Shown in pieces: positions 13,301 to 24,326 of a DNA stretch of 64,000 bases. Every line of letters begins with the position of its first letter. The stretch's first letter is position 1. Made by a program: the position numbers and the translations under genes. Below the pieces are notes generated by a model. The model had not been told where the DNA came from. It searched no databases and was given only the letters and a program-made list of their open reading frames with translations. The DNA is from Mortierella sp. BCC40632 (Eukaryota > Mortierellomycota > Mortierellomycetes > Mortierellales > Mortierellaceae): assembly GCA_011634665.1 (NCBI GenBank), contig WAEK01000009.1:248001-312000 (forward strand), read 5' to 3'.

Positions 13301-16300
13301 ATGAGGATTCAGTGGTCAGACCTCAAACGGTACGATATCATTGGCTCTGGCTCCTTTGGTAGAGTCTTTCATGGCGATCTCCTTGGGACTGAAGTCGCCA
13401 TCAAGGAGTGTGTCCGTTCCGACTCGAGGGCCTTTGATGAAAAGTACTTTAAACGAGAGGTCGACATCCTCAAACAATCTCGACACCCCAACATTGTCCA
13501 GGTCAGTGCCAACGGGATGTTCCTTCTTCTTCGACAATCGGCCCTTGACATTGGAAATATATACAAAAAAAAAGAAACGATAATGTTAACCCTTGAGAGT
13601 CTTACTCTCTATTGACCCCACTTTGATAGTTTATGGGAATTTGTAAGCGCAAGAAACGTTTCTACATCATCACAGAGTTCCTTCCTCTCGGGAATCTGCG
13701 CCGTGTACGTCTTGACCCCCTCCCCCTCCTTCAGAACTCTACCATGACTCTACCCGTTACTATGGCTGTTCCCCTTGGCAGAGCCACAGACTAACTCTCC
13801 TCGAGACGAGGTCCGCCTTTGTTGTCCTTCCTCTTGACTTGAATAGTGGATTCAAGATGGAACAAAGGAGTTTGGATGGGACACACGGATCAGCTTTGCC
13901 ATCGACATTTCACTCGCCCTTGCCTATCTTCACCACAAAAACATCATCCACAGGTGAGTGCAGCTATTTGCAGAAGGATGGAGAGGGGTTGGGGGGGGAG
14001 GGGTGAGAGTGGGGAGGAAGGCATCTTGTAACGACACAGGGGGGTTGGGGAGGAACAGAGGACGAACAAGAGTCTAATGATCTCTTTCTCTCTCCCCTAT
14101 TTTTTTTTTTTTTTTTCTGTACCTGTCTCTGTGTTCATGGGGACATTGGCTGTTGGCCTAAAAAAAAAAAAACTCTAATGATGTTGGCGTGTCAATCCTT
14201 TCTAGAGACCTCAAGGGTGAGAACCCACTCATCTCGGAGAATATGCGGATTAAGGTACCAGAGTCGGTTGCCGCCAAAAAAAAGAAAAGAAAAGAAAAAA
14301 AAAAAAAAAAAAAAACTCCTTCTATGAGCGACAGGGGAGGAAACAGCTTTTTCTTTTACCAACACGAAAGTACATCTGAATAGGTCTGCGATTTTGGCTT
14401 CAGTCGACTGGAGGCCCGAGACGAAGACGAGATGCGACGGATAAGCTATTGTGGTACAGACGGATACATGGTAATCACAAAGTGCTGTTTCTCGCATGAA
14501 TTCAAAGGTCTTGACTTTTCATTTCTGCCTCCCTGACCTTTTATCCATTTATTCACCGCATGGAATCCAACAGGCACCCGAGATTCTTTTGGGCGAAGAC
14601 TTTGACTGTAGCGTGGACGTTTTCTCGTTCGGGATCGTGCTAGCAGAAATGATGGCCCGACATGTGGTCGATGCTCAACACTTTGTTCGAATCCCACCAG
14701 ATATGGGAGTCTCGACTGACGAGATTCTTTTTCGAGCAGAGGAAGGCTGTCCTGTCGAATTGGGTGAACTCGCCGTTCATTGTGTTCATCCTTTGCCGGA
14801 ACATCGACCAAAACTTCGTCAGATTGTTGAACGCTTAACAGCAATCGAGAATGTGGATGTTCATGTGGGTACAACCTTGGTCGTTGCCCCCTCCGTGGCC
14901 AGAGCAGCCAGGAATATGATGCGTAAAAAGGAAGCCGATGAGGAAAGAGATGGTCGACAATATCAACATGGCCAGGACCCTCAAGAGAATCCGATCCATT
15001 CTTCAATGATCGTGAGCGGTCATGACAGTGTCCTCGTAGGATCTCACAGTACATACAGAGGACGGCGGTGGGATGACTCGGTTAGTATTGGCGTCAATGG
15101 ATCAACAGGCGGTAGCTCTGTCGTCCCTTTGGTCTACGGGGAACGATATGAAAACTTGCGTGCAAAACGTGAAGCGAGACAGGCTGGAGACTCGGAGAAA
15201 GACCCCGTTCCCCCAAATGCTGCTGAAGAAGGGGATCACAGTGCCAACACCGAATTCAAGATGCCTCTTTGGGATAGTATTTTAGCATCCCGCAACTTGG
15301 TAGAGTTGCAGCGATGGAACGAGTCATTGTCAGAACATCGCTCCACGAGTACAGTCTTAGGAAGACAAAGGGAAGAAGGGCAGGCTCCTCGCAAAGTACA
15401 ACACCAGAACAGGCAAGAAATTTTTTCGGAGGACGCAGGACTCTCGCATCTTAGCAGTATACGAATTGATATTGACGACGACGACGACGAGGATCAAGAT
15501 CGGGCGCTCTACGACCTCGATAGTGGATCCAGTGACGAGGATGATGACAGCAATCAGTCGGATGACGATGACCTATTTAAAGAGGATGGGCTAGAGCCAG
15601 AAGAGCAAACAAGGAGTCATAGTCGCCATTATTCGCTTAGCAGCGACAGCTGTGGATCATCCTTCTCTGATCAATCTCTCACAGACTCTGTTGTCATGGC
15701 TTTGGACACACTCGAAATCCCGGATCTTTTAATGGAGAGACTCTCTGGAGACCTGCCTCAAGCCCCAATACGAATGAACCCACAACAACAAAATATTCAT
15801 CAGAAGCGGGCTCATTTAGAACAAGCAAGAGATACAATGGATACAAAGGGGGTCAATGGACAAGGACACGACCCTAATGAACCGTTTAAAAAGCCGGATT
15901 TGGTGCTGAGACTCTTGCCACCGATTCCGACCTCAGAAAACCCATGGATAACTACTAGCACGATCAACCAATTTGCTACGACAGTTGTGCGCACCAAAGA
16001 GTTGGATGAGAGTCATCCTACAGTAGAAGAACAAACTCTATCTAATACAAACTCGGCCTGTACGGATTCTCGAGTGGATATTGATCAGGAGTCTAGTGTC
16101 CTACCAAAGGACATTCCCTGGTCAAAGTCGCGCGATGAAGATGAATCGTCTGATGTCAAGGCTTCTACATTGTCTGCACCCCCTACTCCACCTTCCAAAT
16201 CAGGCCTCTTATTCCGATCCAACACTGTGGCAGGAGGCATGGTCTATTCTGGAAAAGCGAAAAGTTCATCCAAGTCAGGCTCACCTCCGTCAGGATCGCC

Positions 16301-17546
16301 ATTTATTACACAAGAACATCGGCCGCTAGAGGGGCACCACCCTCTCCCTCCCATTCCTACATTGAATGGGAAAAAGGATCCAGGGACCCTTTTAGAGTCC
16401 TCGGTCAACTCGAGTCCATACGAAAGCGATAAGAATGATATTCCTGAAGAGACAACCGATCCCGATCAGAGCTGCAATACAATCCTTCCATCGACCGGAA
16501 AGCCAGGACGTGGTCTAGGTCAACTAATCCGAGGAATGTCTGATAGCGCATTGGATTCATCCACAACACAAACCCCCGAGTCCACCTCACCTACTCGAGG
16601 AATGACGATCACAGAGACTATTCTGGCAACTATGGTTGGAGGTCATACGACTGGGACCAAACCATGGACGAATGGAACAGGGGCAACTCCTGCGGGTGGA
16701 ATTGGAAACTGGTTTGGATTGTATAACGCCCAAAAGCATACCCAAGGAGACCCTGATGAAGACCCGACGAATGAACAAGGACCAGGGATGATGGATGCAA
16801 AACAAAAATTAAAAAAGCATCTATCACTCAAGGAGGGCAAACAGGCCGCGACATGGATCTATGGTCGACTTCCCAAACCATCGAAACAAACTCATTTACA
16901 ACGACCAGACAAGAAAGAAATGTATTTGACTTATCCCTTGCCCGAATCCAGTCCTCGATCAGGAGGGTTCGTCCGAGGCAAGGATGGGTTCCAAAACCTT
17001 TTACCATCCGAGGGAGAGACTGATTTTTTGGAGGAATCTGAAGAGCATGAAGAAGAATTTTGGGCCAAGACCCCGGTGGTGAAACGACAACGTTCAACCA
17101 GGCAAAGTCAGGAAGCACATTTGGAGAAATCACTTCATGTACAGGATCGACCTTTGACAGGACTTTCACATCGGTTCTCGTTAGTGGTCTTGTCGGCCCA
17201 ATTGATGCCCAACAAATGTGATGTCTGTCAACGTCGACTTGGTGTTTTGCCTGGATGGTGGTCAACCAAACATCTCGAATGTGATGGTAAGAGTCAATTT
17301 TTTTTTTTTTTTTTTTGTATTTCTTTGAAAATTGCTCCGCATTCGATTGCCTCAAGTTGAATAGGGGGTTCTCGACCCTAAAACCTCAAATTACTTTCTA
17401 GCTGGCAACTAACACTCTTCATTTTTTTTTTTAAACTTGGTATGGTTCTAGATTGTGGGTATAGGATCCATCCAAAGTGCGTCGATAGTGTTGCCAAATG
17501 CTGTACCTCGGCAAGAAAGTCTGGGGTCTGGGAGTTTTCAGTATAG
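13301..17546 (+). CDS. TKL-like protein kinase with acidic disordered middle and C-terminal C1-type zinc finger
   Basis: The start is ATG 13301 (MRIQWSDLKR), directly ahead of the kinase fold; upstream in-frame sequence has no ATG. Exons: 13301-13501, 13630-13704, 13847-13953, 14206-14254, 14384-14470, 14574-17286 and 17452-17546, in all 1108 residues. The kinase domain (about 10-290) has glycine loop GSGSFGRVFHG, VAIK (Lys35), catalytic HRDLKGEN, the CDFG start of the activation segment and YMAPE, so it should be active. The tyrosine-kinase-like character (WSDLKRYDIIGSGSFG, VFSFGIVLAEM) resembles early-diverging-fungal TKL and LIMK/TESK-like kinases. About 700 residues of low-complexity, Asp/Ser/Pro-rich sequence follow. 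The C terminus has CDVC, then CDDCGYRIHPKC and a final Cys, matching a phorbol-ester/DAG-type C1 finger completed by the last exon. Lipid or membrane recruitment is inference; ligand and pathway are unknown. Confidence 0.87.
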
Positions 17547-17844
17547 GAAAAAAAAAAAAAACAAAACAAAAGAAAAATTGGAGAATTAGAAAAGGAAAAG
17601 AAATGAAGAAAGGAGAAAGGGGGAGAGAGGAGAGAGAGATTACACGATTCAAAGCACGAAAGCAACTATTGCCTTTTTTTTTTTTTAATGAAGAAAAATT
17701 ATTCGCTCCCTGAATATTAAATGGCTATTGAAAACCCCACGATAGAAATGTACAATCAAGGAGAAAAGTGAAAAAGAGAGAAGAGAGCAAAAGAGCAAAC
17801 TACAAAAAAAACCCAATCGATCCCTCTTTCTGAGATGACTCCAT
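17547..17844. other. Short convergent spacer
   Basis: 298 bases between the stop codons of the kinase (+) and the CSC1-like gene (-), with A-rich and T-rich stretches. It presumably contains both polyadenylation regions, which may overlap. Confidence 0.5.
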
Positions 17845-20800
17845 TTATCCCCAATAAGGATCTCCTGGAGCAACATTATGTTTAGATACATCCACCGAGA
17901 CTCGACCCTTCATGTCCATGGTCGCCGAATCAGTGGTCGAGGCGATGCCAGCATTGTTCAACTCTAGGATCTCGAGCTCTGCAAATCCTCGTGGGTCCTT
18001 TGGGAGCCAAATCGGTTGAGTATTCTTCCAGAATGCAGGATTCACAAATGCGTACTCGTCAGGGACTACGACTTCTGCTGCTGGATCAGAGGTGGAGAGA
18101 ACACTGTGGTTGGCTCCCAGTACCTGCAAGGAACCCGTTCCACCCCCATGGAAACGACCATATTCAGAGTCTTGTCGAGAGATATGACTGCGTACAGTAG
18201 AGTTGGGTACAATGTTCTGAGAACTGACAACATCTGGTTCTGATGGCGAAATTCCGATCTCGCGGTTGATACCACCCATTGGGTGGTACTCACTGCCAGA
18301 GATAGGTCCTGATTGCTGTTGAGTTGATGGGGAATACGACTGAGAATGGATGGATGCTGTGCTGTCTCCCATTTCTACAGGGCCGGCGGTGTTTTCGACG
18401 CGGATGGAGGGGAGTGAAGAATGGACAGAACCCTGACGTTGGTGTCCCACTGAATTGGTTGTGGCATGTGTGGTTGGGATAGGGATCCTTGGCGATCTGG
18501 AAGGTGGGTCTACGGGTGAATAGATTTCGTAGGTTTCCTCGGGTTCTGTAACAGGTATCTGTGGATCGATGTAAGGTGCCTTCTCATGGAACGACTCTTG
18601 AACTGGGATCGGGTTCACCTTTTCGGAGGGTGATGCAGGTCGCTCCTGACTGTGGAGACCCTCTCGACTGGTCGAACCATTGCCGTCCACCGTCAAGAGC
18701 CTACTATTAGCTCCACCTCGGCCAGAGACTTGAGCTCCTTTCACACCCAAACCACTCGAGCCAGCACTGTTGGCCGCATGCTCTGTGCTGTAGTGAAAGG
18801 CCTCGATGGGGAGGTACTTGATCAGCGGTTTAAAGACATTATTACGACTGATGATGATGGACAGTAGGGTGACCCCAAGGAGCACAAACATAACAATCGA
18901 CTGGGCAATTGTCTTTTCTAGGATAAAGAGACCTAGAATGACCAGCTCAAAGATAATAACAGCCACATAAACCTGGTCGACGATCCGAGGGAAAATAAGT
19001 CCACCGCTGTCAAACGGTTGTGAGTAGACATAAAGGAACATGTGTCGGAAAGCCAAATAGTAAAGCCCAAAGTAGATGACCATGAGTGGTAGAATCAGCG
19101 GCTGGACCGTGGAGTATATCAGTCCTAAACACAAGACAATAAAGAGACAAGGTGTCAGGAGAGGGCAGGGAAGGGGAGAGAGGCACAGGGGGAAGGTGTC
19201 ATTGTTCATCCAACTGAGACCTACTCCGGCCTCAGGTCCTTACTTACCGATGGAAAAGGCAATTGTATGGACTGGGATCGTCGTGCCCCAGTCCACGCTG
19301 CCAAGTGTTCTTTCTGAAGCATACACTTGTCGGGGAGTCGATGCCAGGAATTTCCCGATCAAATACCCGATCAAAGGTCCGATCTGGAGCAGCATCATTG
19401 GGATCTGGATGAATGACGTCAGGATAAAAGTCAAGAAGAACGTCGAGGCCTGTGGAAGAGAGGTCGCGAGCATTTGCATGACCATACTTGGATTGTTGGA
19501 AATATCCTTGATGGCTGCGAATACTCCATTGGCTAGTGTTGTCACGAGCAGTACATGCACGACCTAGATGTTTTTTTTTTAGTAGTAAAGGGTAGAAGGG
19601 GAGGAGGGGAGGAAGAACCTTTGTCAGTCAACTGGAAGAGGCGATACTCATTACAGAATAGCATGTACAGCCTACAGGTCATAGAGCTTACGCTGAACCA
19701 GTGGTACGATGTGACGACCTGGAGCGTCTTTCGACTGCCAAGGACCTCACCGCCAAAATGAGCAAATTCTAATCACCCCAGTCGCAAAAGTTGGTCGGTC
19801 GGTTAGTTTTGACTCTCTCATCATCTCAACTTCAACTCTTCAGGAATTCTACTTTATACTCACGATATAGAAAGATTGGGAGTAATGCCATGAGGATAGC
19901 CAATCCAATAGGTGGTAGTAGTCCCTGGATGATACCCACTACAAACGTGGGCAAGTTGTAGATACCACTTAAGAATGGGGCAAACTCAACAATGGCATCT
20001 AGTTTGGCGATTGAGGCTACAAAAGTGACAGGGATGGACCAAAACACAATCAAAACAACTGCCATGGCAAACGCAATCGCTCTCCTGACGTTCCGCACAC
20101 GAAGGCTATATCCGAGATTGCCCCAGAGGACGTCTGTTGGGTGAACCTCAAGGAGACGTGGGCCCATGGTCAGGGTCTTGCGATGAATGACAGCCTGGGC
20201 CGCCAGATGAGCGCTCATTTGGTTGTTGAACTGAATAAAGACTGCGCTCATCTTGTCTTTATCCTGACCATCATGCATGGCTGTCATCCCTGACTGTTGT
20301 TTGGCCTGGATAGAAGCACTCAGGTTGGAGAGTTCAGATCGATAAGTTTGGATCGAGTCGACTTTTTTGATGCCTAGACATGTCGCAAAAAGAGACTTTG
20401 GAAACGACACTGGACGGTGCTGAGGTCGTTCTTCATTTGGAAAGGACTCATCCGGGTTTTGAGAAGTCGGCTGCGGTTGTCTCTGTCGAACAGTACTATT
20501 AGGGTTGGCTCCCTGCGAATCATTCAAAATAGTTGTCGAATGTTCAGAGGTGATGGACTCTCGACGTTTGAACTTTTGATGGCGTTTGAGCTTCTTGCGA
20601 ATAAGTGCACACTCGGCTGTCTCGAGTTTGTTGGTGAGAGCGGTGCGGTCATCGCACTCTTTTTGGAGTTCCTTTGCTGAATAGGCCATCCAAATTCGTC
20701 GGATCCCTCCAGGGAGAGTGTTGAAGATGCCATAGAGGCTGTCGAGGTTATTTTCTTTTGCTGGGAGACCGCATACTAGAACTGTTGTAGCCTGGAAGGA

Positions 20801-21458
20801 CTTTGCTCGAGCCTCAGTCATTAAGTATTGCTGGCGTCGTGTAATGTACTTGCGTATTCCTAGCATACATAGCACTAGTGTTGATGCTATCACCGTGATT
20901 GATGGTGAGACAAGGGGAAGAGGTTATCAGAAAATGCCACTAACATCATCCCAATCGTAAGCTTTCGTGAGAAGAGAAAAAGAAAGACATCTGGGCCTTA
21001 CTACAAAAGACAACCGTAAGGACTAGATGAGCCCAGAGCCGTTTTTTATCAGCAACGTTTCCGATTGTGAACTGGTTCAACCCTTCGCTATCCAGTTGTT
21101 GATACGAGTCGAGCGGAATCAGAATTGGAATGCCCAGGATCGTGAAGCCGATAAAGAGGTAGAAGGACTTTGAAAGAAAGTCAAGGAACATGTAAGCGTC
21201 GAGTCCACAGCGGTCTATAAACTCCTGGTCACCCACTCGACGGGTTTCTCCATATATCCAGCCAAGGGGACGAGATGGTGCTGCCTCGGTTCGCATATTA
21301 GATGGACCAATATAAGTCCTTGGCCCGTACACACGCGGGAGCCGCGAGCGCACGATATCAAAGACTAGGAAGAGCGCAGACGAGACTACCGTCGTGAAGA
21401 TTGCCGACGAGACAAACGTCGAGACGGAGGCGTCCACATTTTTTTGATCGTCAGCCAT
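17845..21458 (-). CDS. CSC1: CSC1/OSCA/TMEM63-family (DUF221) cation channel protein
   Basis: A polytopic plasma-membrane protein of the family of hyperosmolality- and stretch-gated calcium-permeable channels. Exons down the - strand: 21458-21002, 20886-19864, 19768-19692, 19563-19248 and 19124-17845, 1050 residues, phases consistent. The order matches the family: an N-terminal transmembrane segment and the RSN1_TM part (GPRTYIGPSN, LGWIYGETRRVGDQEFIDRC); the cytosolic region starting TVLVCGLPAK, broken by a charged low-complexity insert; then AVFIQFNNQMSAHLAAQ; then the seven-helix core with VTFVASIAKLDAIVEFAPFL, AHFGGEVLGSRKTLQV and YYLAFRHMFLYVYSQPFDSGG. A roughly 270-residue Ser/Pro-rich tail follows. 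It is tail to tail with the kinase and divergent from the repeat-protein gene. Channel activity is from family knowledge; gating was not inferred. Confidence 0.93.
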
Positions 21459-21709
21459 GTCAGAGGGAGTGGGCTCTGAAAGGAGTGGAAGCAGGGGTGG
21501 CTATGGGAGCAGGGAAGGTGTGAGGGGTGAGGAGACGTGTAAACCGTGTCCGTGTCCTGTGTCCGTGTCTGTGTTCTGTGTTAGTGAATATCCATGACCT
21601 GACCAGGAGATGGATGGTGTCAAAGGCAGGCTATAAGAATGAGGATCTCTTTGAGGATGGCCTGGTGAAGAAGAGGGGGAGGGGAGGGTTGAGAGAGAGA
21701 GAAAGAGAA

Positions 21710-21762
<53 letters not shown>

Positions 21763-22729
21763 GAGAAGGAGAGAGAAAGAAAGGGCGGACAGATGACATG
21801 AGCAACAGGGTATTAAGAAAAAAGACACCAGCAGGCCAGGGTCCAGGCGATTCATGCAGGTGCAAGTCACTATGAAGACATCATGTGTACTTGGTCTCAC
21901 TGGTCCCTCTGTTGCCAGTAGCCTCGGCTCAGTTTGGAATGGCACGAGCCGCCTATGAGTGAGGTCTATGGGCTTTTGGAGCTTTAGCCCTCAGATGATG
22001 CTTAGTACTGGTCATCGCTAGGTAATCCACTAGTTCAGGTTCGCTAATCTTGTCCGAGATTGGCTCCCTCGGCCCCAGCTGTACTCTGCCAATAAGGAAA
22101 ATGTCGCGATCCAGAAACACGGTAACAGAGCTCCTAAATAAGGGGCTTCTCGATTTCCATATCTCGACTGGCGCTGGGTCGGCAAATGCTATTTTTTTTT
22201 GTTTGTTTGTTTGTTTCCTCAAATCGTTTGAACATGCCGATAATACTCACATATGCACACCGGAATCGCACACTTAGTCTGTCTCCAGTCCAACGTATGA
22301 AAGAGAACCGATTGTACACCACTCTCCCTTCCTATTTTCACCCGAGTCCATTGACTCTGTGGAGAAGGCTATTGAGATCCCAGGCTATTACTATATCATT
22401 CTTCGGAGCCAGGAACCGTATCTAGGTCCATGCCAATCGGATCACGGCACAGATTCCATACGACTAGTGTGTTTCCCCGTTCCTTGGGACAATCTTTTCG
22501 TACACTAGCTAGCACGAGGATGACCTTCTACTCCATGCTGAACAGACTTGACCGCCGAAAAGTGGCGTTTTAGGAACACAGGATCGGTAGGTAGTGATAC
22601 TGAACGGAGGATATAAAAACCCATCTCAAATGGACGTTTTTCGCTCACTCCTCTCCAACACTCTCCACAACAAGCTTTGTGCCCCATCCACACTTAATTA
22701 ATAGACCTTATACCAATTTTCGAGACACA
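21459..22729. promoter_or_regulatory. Divergent promoter region, CSC1 / repeat protein
   Basis: 1.27 kb between divergent start codons. The CSC1 side holds a GA microsatellite (about 21688-21782). The other half is unique sequence leading to a TATA box before the repeat-protein gene. The open frames here are microsatellite translations. Confidence 0.5.
22611..22620 (+). promoter_or_regulatory. TATA box of the repeat-protein gene
   Basis: ATATAAAAAC lies about 115 bases upstream of ATG 22730, in unique sequence. It is a strong TATA match in the position expected for a regulated fungal gene; the transcription start is not known. Confidence 0.6.
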
Positions 22730-23829
22730 ATGACTCGCCCGACTCTTGTTTTGGCACTGGCAGCACTAGCCCTTGTCGCTTCAGCGACCCATGCCGACGT
22801 TGATGTGATTGTCAATTCAGGATCCATCCAAGAAAACTCTCTGAACAACCCTAACCTCGCGGCTCGAGATATCGATATCAACCTCTTGGCAGATGCCAAG
22901 GGCACGCACGTCAAGCCAATCCATGTCGATCTCACGCACCGCCCAGGCCATATTCTCGACGTTAGCCTTCATCAAGAAAAGCGCGAGCCAATTGACGTGC
23001 AATTGAACCGCCGCCTGGATCTCGACGTTGATCTATTGAATGGACACAAACTCACTGATGTGAAATTGAACCGTCGCCTGGATCTCGAGGTCGATCTCTC
23101 GGGAAGGCGCAGACCTATTGATGTACACCTGAACCGCCGCCTAGATGTCGATGTCAATCTCCTACACGAGCACAAACCTGCCAACGCAGAGCAGAACCGT
23201 CGCCCAGATCTCGATATCGACCTCTTGACAAAACACAAGGTTATCGATGTTGAGTTGAACCGTCGCCTTGACATCCAAGTCGATCTCTTGAGAGAACACA
23301 AGCCTGTCGATTTGCAAGTGAACCGTCGCCTGGATATTGACGTCAAGCTCTTGCAAGGACACAAACACAATGACATTCATCTCGACCGACGGCTAGATCT
23401 TGAAGTCCAACTCTTCGGAGAGCACAGGCCAATCACTGTCGACCTGAAGAAGCGTCGCCAGGAATTGTACTCGGGGTACTTGACGCAAGAACCCGTACCA
23501 GCAGATATCGTAGGAAACGAACAGATCCAGAATCTCTTGGAGCGTGAGGAAACTAAAGTGGATGCCAAGGTCATCGTTGAGAACGTGATCGCTCCTCGAC
23601 GTGGTAATTAAGATGTTCCCCCCTTTTTTTATGCAAGAATAAAGCCCCATGTCATCGACAGTTATTCATCCTTACTTTATCTTTGTGTATTTAGATGATG
23701 ATGATGATGATTATGAAGACGACGAAGGTGAGGTCTTGAGCGAGTCTAGCGAAACCAAAGACTCTTCCAAAGCGCCACAAAGTGAGAGCGGCAAGAAGGA
23801 CGACACCAAGAGTACCAATGCCAGCAATG

Positions 23830-23860
<31 letters not shown>

Positions 23861-23984
23861 TGGGAGCTCAAGCACATCGCATGACCATTCCCAGAAGCCT
23901 TCGGGTGCCTCAGTGGCAACTGGGTCAATTGGCATCTCCCTTGCAGTAGGAGCCATAGTCGGCTCCGTGTTCCTTTGGATCTAA
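22730..23984 (+). CDS. Secreted, probably GPI-anchored protein with seven 21-residue dibasic repeats (novel)
   Basis: Not recognised as any known family. ATG 22730 has a good context (CACAATGA). Exons 22730-23603 and 23695-23984, 387 residues. Residues 1-22 are a signal peptide with a likely cut after THA. Residues 96-242 are seven tandem 21-residue units (63-bp period), each opening LDLDV-like with alternating hydrophobic and acidic residues, continuing as LL-x-x-HKP, and closing with NRR or DRR; RR pairs recur at 94-95, 115-116, 136-137, 157-158, 178-179, 199-200 and 220-221, then KKRR at 240-243. Degenerate units precede them. Exon 2 encodes an Asp/Glu run, a Ser/Asn/Gly/Lys-rich stalk, and a small-residue region followed by a hydrophobic end typical of a GPI signal. 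It could be a kexin-processed peptide precursor or a beta-rich surface repeat protein. Secretion and anchoring are confident inferences; function is unknown. Confidence 0.88.
23015..23455 (+). repeat. Seven in-frame 63-bp tandem repeats
   Basis: Seven 63-bp units encode 21 residues each. The AACCGCCGC/AACCGTCGC block (Asn-Arg-Arg) and the following CTGGATCTCGA-like block recur every 63 bases. Units differ from one another at many third positions and at some residues, so this is an old, selected array rather than a fresh expansion. Confidence 0.9.
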
Positions 23985-24326
23985 AAAGATATAGAAAAGA
24001 AAAGAATAAAAAAAAACCCGAATTGCACGTGTTTCTGGATCAAACTCTGTATGCTTTAGACGGTCATCTTCCACTCCTCCCCCTGGAGCATTCTCTTCTT
24101 CTTCATTCCTTCTTTCCTTTCTGGTATCTCATTGAGCACTCGTCGCCATCATCCCCCCCCCCCAAACTCAAAGAAGACCCTCTTTTCCATTATCCTTGAG
24201 TCTACCCATTCTCATTTCTTCATCAAGCACATCTCCGATCGCGCATTTCTCTCTCCGAACGAACGCAGTCAGGTCTGCAGTGTCGCCACCATTGCTCATC
24301 AGTAAAAGTAGCCGCCGTGTTCAAAC
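23985..24326. other. Spacer between repeat protein and PEX1
   Basis: 342 bases. The first part is the 3' flank of the repeat-protein gene (AAGAATAAA near 24001). The remainder is pyrimidine-rich and probably the PEX1 promoter and 5' UTR. A C run lies near 24153-24162. Confidence 0.4.

Noticed and set aside
14680..14705. GTTCGAATCCC, resembling a tRNA T-loop
   Set aside because: It lies inside the kinase coding exon and no acceptor or anticodon stem can be formed around it.
14446..15054. 202-codon antisense frame inside the kinase gene
   Set aside because: It lies opposite conserved kinase sequence and shows no recognisable protein; an antisense shadow.
22972..23376. Antisense frames of 134 codons opposite the repeat protein
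   Set aside because: The repeat structure copies an open frame on the other strand; Ser/Arg-rich, no independent support.
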